A stretch of 64,000 nucleotides of DNA from Saccharothrix espanaensis DSM 44229 (GTDB lineage: Bacteria; Actinomycetota; Actinomycetes; Mycobacteriales; Pseudonocardiaceae), in assembly GCF_000328705.1 (NCBI RefSeq), contig NC_019673.1, positions 8,257,501 to 8,321,500 on the forward strand. Direction: 5' to 3'. Position 1 is the stretch's first letter; the number at the start of each line of letters is the position of its first letter. Positions 1 to 7,861 of this stretch are shown here, piece by piece. A program made the position numbers and the translations under genes. Below the pieces are notes generated by a model that had not been told where the DNA came from, did not search any database, and worked only from the letters and a program-made list of their open reading frames with translations.

Positions 1-1
1 C

Positions 2-34
2 CGCGCCGAGCTGACCCGCCTGAGCGGGAACTGA
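2..34 (+). CDS. 3' end of an upstream gene (partial)
   Basis: An open frame enters from the left edge and stops with TGA at 32-34, leaving only ten residues ending LTRLSGN. It lies 11 bases before the PPE-type gene on the same strand, so it is probably the preceding member of the same ESX-associated operon. Nothing can be said about function from this fragment. Confidence 0.4.
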   Translation, partial: RAELTRLSGN

Positions 35-45
35 GAGGGCGAGCG

Positions 46-963
46 ATGGCTGACCAGAGGATCGACCTCGTCCTGACCGACACCCAGAACTGGGCGTCCC
101 GGTCGCACCAGGAGCTCTACGAGTCGGTGCACAACAACAACGACCCCGGCCAGACCGGCGAGATCGGCGCGGAGTGGGGCCAGTTCGGCACTGAGCTGAC
201 CGAGTCCGCGCGGGTCATCACCGAGCGGGTGGCGGCCACCGAGACGGGCTGGACCGGCGAGGCCGCGGACGGCGCGCGCGCCGCCGTGAAGCTGCTCGCC
301 GACTGGGTGACGCAGACCGCGGCGACCGCCGTCGAGGTGGGCAAGCGGGTCGACGACCAGAGCCACATCATGGAGAACGCGCGGGCGAGCATGCCCGAGC
401 CGATCGCGTTCGACTGGGACCAGGCCACCGGCGCGTTCACCGCGGGCGGCATCCAGGGCTTCCTGAACTCGGCGACCGACGTGCAGGCGGCCAACGACCA
501 GTCCCGCGCGGCGCACGAGCAGGCCGTCGCGGTGATGACCACCATGGAGAACGAGTCGCGCGCGGTCGACGAGACCACCCCGCTGTTCACCGCGCCGTTC
601 AACCCGGTCACCGGCCGGGTCGAGGAGCCGCAGCCGCTGATGATGGCGACGGCGGGCGCGCCCACGCTGGCCGACGCGCAGGTCGCGAGCGCCCCCACCG
701 GCACGACCCAGGCGGCGTCCGCGGTGATGGCCCCGATGGCGCCGGGGTCCACCGGCTACACCCCGCCCAGCGGTCCCGGCGGCGGTGGTGCGGGTGGCGG
801 CGGTGGCGGTTACGGCGGCGGTGGCGGCCACGGCGGCGAGGACAAGGAGCACCGGTCCGCGGCCTACATCCGCGGCGAGGACATCTTCGAGGTGCCCGGC
901 GAGAACCTGCCCCCGTCGGTGATCGGCGGCACCAAGCCGAAGAAGAAGGGCGGCGACCAGTGA
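46..963 (+). CDS. PPE/WXG100-like ESX-associated protein with Gly-rich C-terminus
   Basis: The protein has 305 aa. Residues about 1-190 look alpha-helical with spaced Trp/Gly positions (TGWTGEAADGARAA near residue 65), as in the helical PPE/WXG100 families exported by type VII secretion systems. Residues about 240-270 are a glycine run with Tyr and His interruptions. A charged tail ends KPKKKGG. The ATG follows a GAGAGG ribosome-binding site. The stop codon overlaps the GTG of the next gene, an EspG-like chaperone, which is the usual pairing for PPE substrates and their cytosolic chaperones. The substrate role is inferred from family and neighbour. No YxxxD/E export signal was checked by alignment. 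Confidence 0.75.
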   Translation: MADQRIDLVLTDTQNWASRSHQELYESVHNNNDPGQTGEIGAEWGQFGTELTESARVITERVAATETGWTGEAADGARAAVKLLADWVTQTAATAVEVGKRVDDQSHIMENARASMPEPIAFDWDQATGAFTAGGIQGFLNSATDVQAANDQSRAAHEQAVAVMTTMENESRAVDETTPLFTAPFNPVTGRVEEPQPLMMATAGAPTLADAQVASAPTGTTQAASAVMAPMAPGSTGYTPPSGPGGGGAGGGGGGYGGGGGHGGEDKEHRSAAYIRGEDIFEVPGENLPPSVIGGTKPKKKGGDQ

Positions 964-1727
964 TCGAGCCGCAGTTCGTGCTCAGCCCCCGGGAGCTGGA
1001 CGTGCTGTGGCACGACCAGGGCCTGGGCCGGCTGCCCTACCCGCTGGACGTGCCGAGCGTCGGCACGACCGCCGAGGAGCGCGCCCGGCTGCGGGCGCAG
1101 GTGCTGGCCGAGTACGGCGAGCCCGACCCCCGCCTGGTCGACCTGCTGCGCCTGCTCGCCGACCACCGGGTCGCGGTGGACGCGGTGGCGCACGTCGACC
1201 GCCCGGTGCGGGCGGTGGCCGCCGCCGACGGTCGGCGGGCCGTCCTCGCGGTCGTGGACAGCGGCAAGATCGGCGTGCTGGAGATCCGGCCGACGGCGCT
1301 GGCGCGGTCCATCGTGGAGGTGCTGCCGCGCGGCACGGCCGGGCCGGGCAGCGCGCTGTCGGTGCGGCTGGAGACGCTCAGCGAGGCCGTCGCGCTCCAG
1401 CAGGAGCAGCAGGAGGACGGCGACGGCGACGACCCGTGGGGCGGCGGTGAGCTGGACGAGCGCGAGGCGTTGCAGAAGGCCGGCCTGTCCCGCGAGGACG
1501 CCGCCGCGATCGGCGAGCTCGCGACCGGCCGGGTGGCCGGCGGCCAGTTCGGCGTGACCACCGGCGGCGGCTTCCGGGCGACCCGGGCGGGCGTGCTCAT
1601 CACCTGGTTCGACACCACCCAGGGCCGGTACCTGATGGTGCGCGAGAACGGCTGGCTCAGCCTCGCCCCGACCGACAACGACCGGATCGCCACCCGGATC
1701 GACTCGGTGCTCTCCTCGGTCGCCTGA
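960..1727 (+). CDS. EspG-family ESX secretion-associated chaperone
   Basis: The protein has 255 aa, close to the usual 260-300 aa of EspG. It starts with GTG overlapping the upstream stop (GTGA), which suggests translational coupling. The N-terminus (FVLSPRELDVLW) and the mid-protein pattern of alternating beta strands and Arg/Ala helices match the EspG family, whose known members bind PE-PPE heterodimers in the cytosol and keep them soluble for ESX export. It contains no signal peptide or membrane segment. An acidic stretch (EEDGDGDD) lies around residue 145. The partner is presumably the upstream PPE-like protein. Confidence 0.75.
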   Translation: MIEPQFVLSPRELDVLWHDQGLGRLPYPLDVPSVGTTAEERARLRAQVLAEYGEPDPRLVDLLRLLADHRVAVDAVAHVDRPVRAVAAADGRRAVLAVVDSGKIGVLEIRPTALARSIVEVLPRGTAGPGSALSVRLETLSEAVALQQEQQEDGDGDDPWGGGELDEREALQKAGLSREDAAAIGELATGRVAGGQFGVTTGGGFRATRAGVLITWFDTTQGRYLMVRENGWLSLAPTDNDRIATRIDSVLSSVA

Positions 1728-1755
1728 CACCGGCCGGCGGCACGACGTCCGCCCC

Positions 1756-1792
1756 CTCGGCCGGCGGCCCCTCACCGGGGTCGCCGGCCGAG
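1756..1792 (+). terminator. Strong hairpin terminator after the EspG-like gene
   Basis: CTCGGCCGGCG (1756-1766) is perfectly complementary to CGCCGGCCGAG (1782-1792), with an inner GCCCC/GGGGT extension and a five-base loop. It starts 28 bases after the espG-like stop. There is no clear T-run, which is usual for high-GC actinobacteria. Confidence 0.7.
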
Positions 1793-1869
1793 TTCTAGCA
1801 CCACCGTGGGGGTGTCCCGCCCGTTGGACGACCTTGAGGGCCGCCCACGACGTTGGAATGCTCGGGTGC

Positions 1870-2418
1870 ATGACCCAGCCACTCGTCGTCGGCGCACTGG
1901 TCGGCAATCCGCGCCCGGCCTCCCGAACGTTGAACGCGGCGCTGGCCTTGCGCGAGGCCGTCCGCCGGTCCCTCACCGAGCAGGGCCACGAGGTCGCGCC
2001 CAACGGTCCGCTGGTCGACGCGGCCGAGCTCGCGCCCGAGGTGTTCCGGCCGGGCTCGACGGCCGTGCGCGAGGCGCTGGACAACCTCGCCAACGCCGAC
2101 GTCCTGGTGGTCGCCTCGCCCACCTACAAGGCCACCTACACCGGCCTGCTCAAGGCGGTGCTCGACCAGGCCCCCGGCGACTGGCTGCGCGGCAAGACCG
2201 CCGTGCCGCTGCTGGTCGCGGCGGCCGACAAGCACGCGCTGGCGGTGGAGCTGCACCTCAAGCCGCTGCTCGCGGAACTCGGCGCGGCGGTGCCGGGCCG
2301 AGGGCTGTTCGTCAACGAGGCGACCCTCACCGCCGACCAGACCCGGCTGATCGGCGCGCTCGGCGGGCAGCTCGACGAGGCGGGCTGGTTCACCGCGCCG
2401 GTCGGGGTCGAGCGATGA
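1870..2418 (+). CDS. NADPH-dependent FMN reductase (SsuE-like)
   Basis: The protein has 182 aa from the ATG at 1870 (MTQPLVVGALVGNPRP). An upstream in-frame ATG at 1834 lacks family similarity in its extension. The flavodoxin-like fold is shown by the N-terminal GNPRPASRT phosphate loop and by VLVVASPTYKATYTGLLKAVLD near residue 80, both hallmarks of the FMN_red family. Such enzymes supply reduced FMN to two-component monooxygenases. The gene overlaps the next flavin reductase gene by ATGA. An SsuD-like monooxygenase lies about 5.5 kb downstream and is a plausible consumer of FMNH2; that link is inference. Confidence 0.8.
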   Translation: MTQPLVVGALVGNPRPASRTLNAALALREAVRRSLTEQGHEVAPNGPLVDAAELAPEVFRPGSTAVREALDNLANADVLVVASPTYKATYTGLLKAVLDQAPGDWLRGKTAVPLLVAAADKHALAVELHLKPLLAELGAAVPGRGLFVNEATLTADQTRLIGALGGQLDEAGWFTAPVGVER

Positions 2419-2894
2419 GCGGGGTGGGCGACGAGCTGCGGGCCGCCCTGCGCGACTTCCCGCAGGGCGTCGGGATCGTGACCGCGAGCGGACCGGACGG
2501 CCCGGTGGGCGTCACGGTGAGCTCGTTCACCTCGGCCAGCCTGCACCCGCCGCTGATCGTGGTGTGGATCGGCGAGGGCGCGTCGGCGTGGCCGGTGCTG
2601 CGCACCGCGCCGGTGTTCGCCGTGCACCTGCTGCACAGCGGCCAGACCGGCCTGTCCGACCTGTTCGCGAAGACCGGCGCGGACCGCTGGGGCCACCCGG
2701 ACACCCGCTGGCGGTCCGATGAGGACGGTGTGCCGCACCTGCTGGACGCGCCGGTGCGGTTGCGCTGCCGGACCGCCCGGCGGATCGCGGTGGGCGACCA
2801 CGTGGCGCTGGTCGGCGAACCGCTGGAGATCCAGCACAGCGCCGGGAACTCCCCGCTGGTGCGGTTCCAGGGCCGGTACACGTCGGTCGCGTAG
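2415..2894 (+). CDS. Flavin reductase-like domain protein
   Basis: The protein has 159 aa. The start ATG overlaps the previous stop (ATGA). It has the flavin reductase like-domain layout: an early FPQGVGIVTA strand, then GVTVSSFTSASLHPPLIVVWI, which is the FMN-contact segment of this family. The C-terminal QGRYTSVA ends the barrel. Members reduce FMN or FAD for monooxygenase partners or act as small flavoproteins. Coupling to the preceding FMN reductase implies a shared role in flavin supply. The substrate and partner are unknown. Confidence 0.78.
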   Translation: MSGVGDELRAALRDFPQGVGIVTASGPDGPVGVTVSSFTSASLHPPLIVVWIGEGASAWPVLRTAPVFAVHLLHSGQTGLSDLFAKTGADRWGHPDTRWRSDEDGVPHLLDAPVRLRCRTARRIAVGDHVALVGEPLEIQHSAGNSPLVRFQGRYTSVA

Positions 2895-2904
2895 GGTCGC
2901 GGCC

Positions 2905-3720
2905 ATGTGCGTTTCCTCGGGTCCGGCGCGGTTCAGCGGGACGACGTTGTACGGCGGCCGGTGCGAGCACCCGGAGCACGGCCACATCGAGGTCCTGGGC
3001 TACCAGAACACGGCCGTCAACCTGGCGGACGGCCCGAACTCGATGCTGCTGCACCTGCCGGCCACCGGGATGACCCGCGCGAACTTCATCCCGGTGGGCC
3101 GCCACACCGACGTCCTGACCCGGATGGCGAACGCCGCCGGGCCGGTGGCGGTGGCAGCGGCCGGGTCGGTGGCGTGGATGGACGCCGAGCCGGTCGAGGT
3201 GTTCGAGCACGACGTGTACACGATCGTCCTGGCCGCCGACCCGACCCGGATTCCCGAGGCGCTGCACCAGGTTCCCGCGCACCAGCGCCCGACCGTGAGC
3301 CCCGGGCTGTTCCGGTTCTACGCGGATGCGTTCCCCCGGCACACGATCGCCCTGTGCTGCTTCGACAACGCCGAAGCAGCACAGGCGAAGCCGCTGCTGC
3401 TCTGGTACCACCCGAACGACCCGGACCGGATCGTGCTGCCGGCCCTGGACAGCCACACCGGCGGCGTGCCGGACCTCGACGCCCCGGTGCAGACCGCCCA
3501 TCAGGTGCTGTTGGGCACCCCCAACGGCTTCCCGGTCACGTACGGGCCGGGCATGCGCCACAAGCTGCGCACGTTCCTGCCCGACGCCGTCATCGGCGTG
3601 GACTCCTACGACCTGCTGCCCAACGGCGACTTCGCGATCTCCGTAGCCGACCTGGCGTCGTTGGACACGGAGAACTTCCACGACCTCGGCCACGCCCTCC
3701 TCCACCGCGTCCGCCCGTAA
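2905..3720 (+). CDS. Conserved hypothetical protein
   Basis: The protein has 271 aa from the ATG at 2905, ten bases after the flavin reductase stop. It contains several evenly spaced motifs (VLGYQNTAVNLADGPNSMLL near residue 30; FRFYADAFPRHTIALCCFDN near residue 140) and no signal peptide or membrane helix. Codon use is typical of its neighbours, so it is a real gene. I recognise it only as a type seen in actinobacteria without known function. The short spacing suggests co-transcription with the flavin reductases. Confidence 0.65.
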   Translation: MCVSSGPARFSGTTLYGGRCEHPEHGHIEVLGYQNTAVNLADGPNSMLLHLPATGMTRANFIPVGRHTDVLTRMANAAGPVAVAAAGSVAWMDAEPVEVFEHDVYTIVLAADPTRIPEALHQVPAHQRPTVSPGLFRFYADAFPRHTIALCCFDNAEAAQAKPLLLWYHPNDPDRIVLPALDSHTGGVPDLDAPVQTAHQVLLGTPNGFPVTYGPGMRHKLRTFLPDAVIGVDSYDLLPNGDFAISVADLASLDTENFHDLGHALLHRVRP

Positions 3721-4035
3721 CCCTCGGACAAGGCGGCCAGCGCTCACGCCACTCATCCGCCTCCGTCGCGAGCACCTCAGGCGAAACTGCGCCGGCGCGG
3801 TGCGCCGACGAGGCGGAGGGCTGGTTGAGCCACCCGTGGGCGAACCGGACTGCCCGTGTGGGGATGTGCTGCACGAGCGCCGGCCGGTATCCGCTTTCGG
3901 ACGCGGATGAGCCGACCGTGTGATGGGCCGGCCGTCGATGGACGTGCGCCGCAGCCTGGGAGAGCATTGATCCTCCGCTTCAGCTGGGCGGTAGAAGCGG
4001 ATCTCCGGGCGGAGCCCCGCTCACGGGGTCAGCCG
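3721..4035. other. Intergenic region between convergent genes
   Basis: These 315 bases separate the plus-strand unknown gene from the minus-strand FAD/NAD(P) gene. The only structure I see is a pair of hairpins near the right end (3974-4001 and 4015-4028). Open frames here lack typical codon use. Confidence 0.5.
3974..4001 (-). terminator. Candidate terminator for the minus-strand transport operon
   Basis: TCCGCTTC (3974-3981) pairs perfectly with GAAGCGGA (3994-4001) around a 12-base loop. A second small stem CCCCG/CGGGG follows at 4015-4028. Both lie just past the stop of the minus-strand FAD/NAD(P) gene. Confidence 0.45.
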
Positions 4036-5865
4036 TCACGCCACGGACTCGTCCACCTCCGTCGCCGCCAGGAAGCGCAGCAGGGAGCGGGCCACCTCGT
4101 CGTTCTGGCGGAACGCCGGGGCGTTCGTCCGGGGTCGTGCGAACGCCGCGTAAGCCTTGTTCGACGTGTACGGCCCCACCGCGAACCGTCGTGGGTGGGG
4201 TGCGCCCGAGGCGTCCAGCAGGCGGCTGTCGTCCGCGCTGACCCCGACCAGCCCGCGCACGTCCGACACCTCCCCCGCCGCCGCCAACGAGCGCAGCAAC
4301 GGGTCCGCGGTGTGCTCCAGCGTGTGCACCGGCAGGCGTGCCTCGATCAACCCGCGCGCCCGCACCACGTGTCCGGGGACGCTGGCGCTGCCGGCCAGGA
4401 AGAGGCCGTCCGCCTCCTCGACCCACATGTCCGCGCCCAGGAACGACACCACGCCGGCCCGTGCCAGCGCGAGCAGCTCCTCCAGCCGGTCCGGTGGCGG
4501 GCCGCTGGCCAGGTAGCTGAAGAACCCGTGCCACCACCCGTCCTCGCCGACCAGCCGCCCGGACGCCGCGAGCACCGCCAGCTGCCCGTACACCCCCAGC
4601 AGGGCCAGGAAAGCGCCCAGGTCGGCGCTGTGCTCACTGGACGAGCGCCGCTCGACGTCCGCCCTCACGTACCCCAGCAGGAACTCCTGGAACGCCTCGG
4701 GCGTCGCGAACGTCAGCCCGTCGATGGGCCGGTCGAGCCGCTCGAAGTCCAGCACGTCGGCGTCCCGGGGCACGGCGGACCGCTCCAGCTCGCGCATCTC
4801 CGCGCTGTACCAGTCCAGTTCGGCGAACCGCGCCGAGAACTCCGCCCACGGCGACGAGACCCGCGACGGGTGTCCGGTGAACAGCTCCCGGTAGTACCCG
4901 TGCGCGATCTCCTTGGCCATCAACGGCCACGCGTCCCGCCGGAAGTCGATCTCGCCGCCACCGGCCAGCAGCTCGGCCGCCACGAAGAACACCGGCGCGC
5001 CGGGGGGCTCGCCCCGCAACCGGTACCCGGTCTTGGAGTGGTAGGGCACGCCGCGCCGGGAACCGACGTGCAGCCGGGGTTCCCGGCCGGACGGCAGGTA
5101 GCGCAGCCCGTCGCCGTCCGGCGCGAACCGGCCGCCCCGACCTTCCGCCAGCAGCACCGCGAGGTCCACGAACGCCAGGCCCAGGCCGCGCACCACGACG
5201 TCCGCCCCGGCCGGCACCGACGACAGGTCCGCGTCGGCGGTGTAGTCCGGCGGCAGGTAGGTCAGCCCGTGCTCGGCCGCGTAGTCGGCCGTCTTCAGGT
5301 GTTCCGGCGCCGGCTCGGTGTCCAGGTGCCCCAACGAGAGCACGACCACGTCGGCCACCAGCGGTTCGGACCGGCCGGCCAGCCACACCCGCTGCCGCAC
5401 CTGCGCCGAGCCGGTCAGCCGGACCGCCTTCGCCGGGTGGACGTGCACCGAGCTGCCGGCGGGCAGCGCGGCGACCGCCTTGCGGTGGAACCACTTCAGG
5501 TACGCGCTCTGCACCCGCCTGCTCGGGAACGAGGTGGGCGCCATCGCCGCCAGCTCCGCGCGCACCGCCGGGTCCAGGTCCACTGTGGACGGATCGGCGG
5601 CCCACTCGGCGAGCGAGGGACCCGGCCGCACCGGACCTTCGCACACCACCGACTCGTCGGTGAACATCGTGACGTCCTCGGCCATCGAGTTCATCCGCAG
5701 CAGCGGTGACTGCTCGTGCCGCCACACCCGCCCGGACCCGGCCGCGAACGGGTCGACCAGGTGCACCTCCACCGGCCCGCCGTGCAGGTCCGGCGCGTTC
5801 GCGGCGATCCGCTCCAGCAGGCCGGACGCCCGGGGCCCGGCACCCACCAGGACCACGACGCTCAT
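4036..5865 (-). CDS. FAD/NAD(P)-binding protein (NAD_binding_9 type)
   Basis: The protein has 609 aa. It opens with a dinucleotide-binding motif (VVVLVGAGPRASGLLERI, residues 2-20). A conserved Arg/Trp segment follows (SGRVWRHEQSPLLRMNS) and then HPAKAVRL. A second nucleotide region lies near residue 215 (GADVVVRGLGLAFVDLAVLL). These features match the long FAD-NAD(P)-binding proteins of actinobacteria, whose reactions are mostly uncharacterised. The ATG overlaps the stop of the ABC ATPase gene (ATGA), so it is the third gene of a permease-ATPase-FAD operon. Co-expression with an amino-acid-type transporter suggests oxidation of the imported compound. That is inference. Confidence 0.75.
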   Translation of the reverse strand: MSVVVLVGAGPRASGLLERIAANAPDLHGGPVEVHLVDPFAAGSGRVWRHEQSPLLRMNSMAEDVTMFTDESVVCEGPVRPGPSLAEWAADPSTVDLDPAVRAELAAMAPTSFPSRRVQSAYLKWFHRKAVAALPAGSSVHVHPAKAVRLTGSAQVRQRVWLAGRSEPLVADVVVLSLGHLDTEPAPEHLKTADYAAEHGLTYLPPDYTADADLSSVPAGADVVVRGLGLAFVDLAVLLAEGRGGRFAPDGDGLRYLPSGREPRLHVGSRRGVPYHSKTGYRLRGEPPGAPVFFVAAELLAGGGEIDFRRDAWPLMAKEIAHGYYRELFTGHPSRVSSPWAEFSARFAELDWYSAEMRELERSAVPRDADVLDFERLDRPIDGLTFATPEAFQEFLLGYVRADVERRSSSEHSADLGAFLALLGVYGQLAVLAASGRLVGEDGWWHGFFSYLASGPPPDRLEELLALARAGVVSFLGADMWVEEADGLFLAGSASVPGHVVRARGLIEARLPVHTLEHTADPLLRSLAAAGEVSDVRGLVGVSADDSRLLDASGAPHPRRFAVGPYTSNKAYAAFARPRTNAPAFRQNDEVARSLLRFLAATEVDESVA

Positions 5866-6623
5866 CGCACCCGGGCCAGGAACTCGCGGGTGCGGGCGTG
5901 CCCCGGGTTGTCGAGGACCTCCTCTGGCGGCCCGGACTCGACCACCAGCCCGTCGTCGAGGAACACCACGGTGTCGGCGGCGGAGCGGGCGAACCCGATC
6001 TCGTGGGTGACCACGACCATCGTCATCCCGTCCGCGGCGAGGTCGCGCATCACCTCCAGCACCTCTCCGACCAGTTCGGGGTCCAGCGCCGAGGTGGGCT
6101 CGTCGAACAGCATGACGGCGGGCCGCATGGCCAGCGCCCGCGCGATCGCCACCCGCTGCTGCTGCCCGCCGGACAACTGGCGCGGGTAGGCGTCCTCGCG
6201 GCCGGCCAGGCCGACCCGGGCGATCAGCGCCCGCGCCGACTCCTCCGCCGCCGCGCGCGACAGGCCCAGCACACCGATCGGGGCCTCCACGACGTTCTGC
6301 AGCACCGTCAGGTGGCCGAAGAGGTGGAAACCCTGGAACACCATGCCGATCGACGCCCGCTGCGCGGCGACGGCGCGTTCCTTCAGCTCGTACAGCTTCC
6401 CCCGGTGCCGCCGGTACCCGACCAGCACGCCGTCCACCTCGATCTCGCCCCGGTCGGGCTTCTCCAGGTGGTTGAGGCAGCGCAGCAGCGTGCTCTTGCC
6501 GGACCCGGACGGCCCGATCACGCACGTCACCGAGCCGCGCGCGACCGACAGGTCCACGCCGCGCAGCACGGGCGTGCCGCCGAAGCTCTTGTGCAGGTCG
6601 GTGACCTGGACGGCGACCGTCAC
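5862..6623 (-). CDS. Polar amino acid-type ABC transporter ATPase
   Basis: The protein has 253 aa and is a typical GlnQ/HisP-type ATPase. It has Walker A GPSGSGKS, a Q-loop MVFQGFHLFGHLTVLQNV, signature LSGGQQQRVAIARAL, Walker B VMLFDEPTSALDPE and H-loop VVTHEIGFA. A GTG start overlaps the permease stop (GTGA) and the gene overlaps the FAD gene by ATGA, so all three are tightly coupled. It energises import with the permease at 6620-7453 and, most likely, the lipoprotein at 9487-10404. An extra segment between Walker A and the Q-loop (GYRRHRGKLYELKERAV) is common in this subfamily. Confidence 0.9.
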   Translation of the reverse strand: MTVAVQVTDLHKSFGGTPVLRGVDLSVARGSVTCVIGPSGSGKSTLLRCLNHLEKPDRGEIEVDGVLVGYRRHRGKLYELKERAVAAQRASIGMVFQGFHLFGHLTVLQNVVEAPIGVLGLSRAAAEESARALIARVGLAGREDAYPRQLSGGQQQRVAIARALAMRPAVMLFDEPTSALDPELVGEVLEVMRDLAADGMTMVVVTHEIGFARSAADTVVFLDDGLVVESGPPEEVLDNPGHARTREFLARVR

Positions 6624-7453
6624 GACTGCCTCCCCGCGCCCCGCGCGTAGAACCGCTCGACGTAGTGCTGGCCGACGCCGAGCAGGCTGGTGACGACGAC
6701 GTACCAGACGGTGGCGACCAGCAGCAGCGGGATGATCAGGTAGTTGCGGTTGTAGATGAGCTGGACCGAGTACAGGAGGTCCTGCACGGCCAGCACGCTC
6801 ACGATCGAGGTCCCCTTCAGGGTGCCGATGAGCATGTTCCCGGCGGCCGGGATGATCGCCCGCATCGCCTGCGGCAGCACGATCCGGCGCAGCACCCGGC
6901 CGCGCCGCATGCCCAGCGCCAGCGCCGCTTCGACCTGCCCGGCGTCGACCGACAGGATGCCGCCGCGGACCACCTCGGCGGCGTACGCGGCCTCGTGCAG
7001 CACCAGCCCGATGATGACCGCGGTGACCGGGCCGATGATCGGCGTGGCACCGGAGAGCACCGGGTAGAGCGCGCCGATGTTGAACCAGAACAGCAGCTGC
7101 ACCAGCAGCGGCACGGACCGGAACAGCCAGACGTAGCCCCAGCTCACGCCGACCAGCACCGGGTTGCCGGACAGCCGCATCACGGCCAGCACGCCGCCGA
7201 TCACGAACCCCAGCACGACGGTGAGCGCGGTGACCCACAACGTCAGCCCCAGCCCGCGCAGGACGGCCTCGGTGGTGAAGTACTGGGCGACCACGCCCCA
7301 CTGGAACTGCTCGTTGGTCACCACCGACCAGAGGACCACCACCAGCGCCGACAGGACCAGCGCCGCCGACGCCCAGCGCCACGGCCGGCGCAGCGGCACT
7401 ATCTCGGCGACTTTCCTGGCCTGTGGCGGCGACACGACGGTCGAAGCGCTCAC
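6620..7453 (-). CDS. Amino acid ABC transporter permease (HEQRO/GlnP type)
   Basis: The protein has 277 aa from the GTG at 7453, chosen because GGAG sits about six bases upstream; the longer frame begins with TTG and adds 16 uncertain residues. There are about six membrane helices. The EAA loop reads VEAALALGMRRGRVLRRIVL near residue 190, as in polar amino acid permeases. It is the first gene of the minus-strand operon. Its usual partners are the ATPase downstream and a periplasmic-type binding lipoprotein, which here sits in the divergent plus-strand operon. Confidence 0.88.
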   Translation of the reverse strand: MSASTVVSPPQARKVAEIVPLRRPWRWASAALVLSALVVVLWSVVTNEQFQWGVVAQYFTTEAVLRGLGLTLWVTALTVVLGFVIGGVLAVMRLSGNPVLVGVSWGYVWLFRSVPLLVQLLFWFNIGALYPVLSGATPIIGPVTAVIIGLVLHEAAYAAEVVRGGILSVDAGQVEAALALGMRRGRVLRRIVLPQAMRAIIPAAGNMLIGTLKGTSIVSVLAVQDLLYSVQLIYNRNYLIIPLLLVATVWYVVVTSLLGVGQHYVERFYARGAGRQS

Positions 7454-7513
7454 GACGTCTCCAGAGCACGAGGGAACACGGGACGGTGCCGCGTCCCTCA
7501 ACGCCGCGTCGCG

Positions 7514-7544
7514 ATCGTAGGCTCGCCGCGGCGCGGCAAGTCAA
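7514..7544 (-). promoter_or_regulatory. Candidate promoter of the permease operon
   Basis: Reading leftwards, TTGACT (7544-7539) and TACGAT (7519-7514) are separated by 19 bases. The -10 lies about 60 bases before the permease start. Confidence 0.4.
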
Positions 7545-7579
7545 GGGATTCCGGCATTTGGACGGTGGTCGAACCGTCG

Positions 7580-7608
7580 TTGACGCCCACGCCCGGCGCT
7601 GCTGGACT
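7580..7608 (+). promoter_or_regulatory. Candidate promoter of the leader peptide and monooxygenase operon
   Basis: TTGACG (7580-7585) and TGGACT (7603-7608) are separated by 17 bases. The GTG of the leader peptide begins six bases after the -10, so transcription probably starts at or next to the GTG and the leader mRNA would be leaderless. Confidence 0.5.
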
Positions 7609-7614
7609 GGGGTC

Positions 7615-7689
7615 GTGGATTCCGTGCTGCTGGTCATCCGTGGCCACATCGACTTCGGTCGGGTGTGGTCCGCTTCCTGTTCGGGCTGA
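7615..7689 (+). CDS. Sulfur/cysteine leader peptide (upstream ORF)
   Basis: A 24-residue frame beginning GTG and ending TGA. Its core reads RGHIDFGRVWSASCSG. It resembles the actinobacterial leader peptides with a R-H-(I/V)-D-x-x-R-x-x-S-x-x-C pattern that sit before sulfate, cysteine and methionine genes. It is followed by 172 non-coding bases and then the monooxygenase gene. A similar peptide precedes metY in this window (43628-43699). In this leader class, ribosome progress through the terminal Cys codon is thought to set expression of the downstream operon. The Cys is the third residue from the end. The call rests on pattern recognition, and one Arg of the usual RR pair is Gly. Confidence 0.6.
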   Translation: MDSVLLVIRGHIDFGRVWSASCSG

Positions 7690-7861
7690 CCGGCCCGCCG
7701 ACCCCGCGCGTCTCCCTCAACGCCGCCGGCGCGTCGGCGCTCTCCCCGCCCGCACGCGGGCTTTCCCTCTGCACGACTCGCATTCCGAACAGCTCGGCCC
7801 GCAGAGCATCTTGTCGGGCAAGCACTTCCGGACGAGCACCACCACGTGGAAGGTACTTGAC

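Noticed and set aside
3590..3967. 125-codon minus-strand frame across the 3721-4035 gap
   Set aside because: Atypical codon use, no ribosome-binding site, and partly antisense to the unknown gene ending at 3720.
7454..7514. A third leader peptide before the permease gene
   Set aside because: The in-frame extension of the permease (RVPSCSGD) has a Cys, but there is no R-H-x-D pattern and it has no stop before the permease.
5863..7649. Long minus-strand frame joining permease-region DNA with the ATPase
   Set aside because: Its 5' part is a different frame over the permease gene. The real ATPase starts at the GTG at 6623, coupled to the permease stop.
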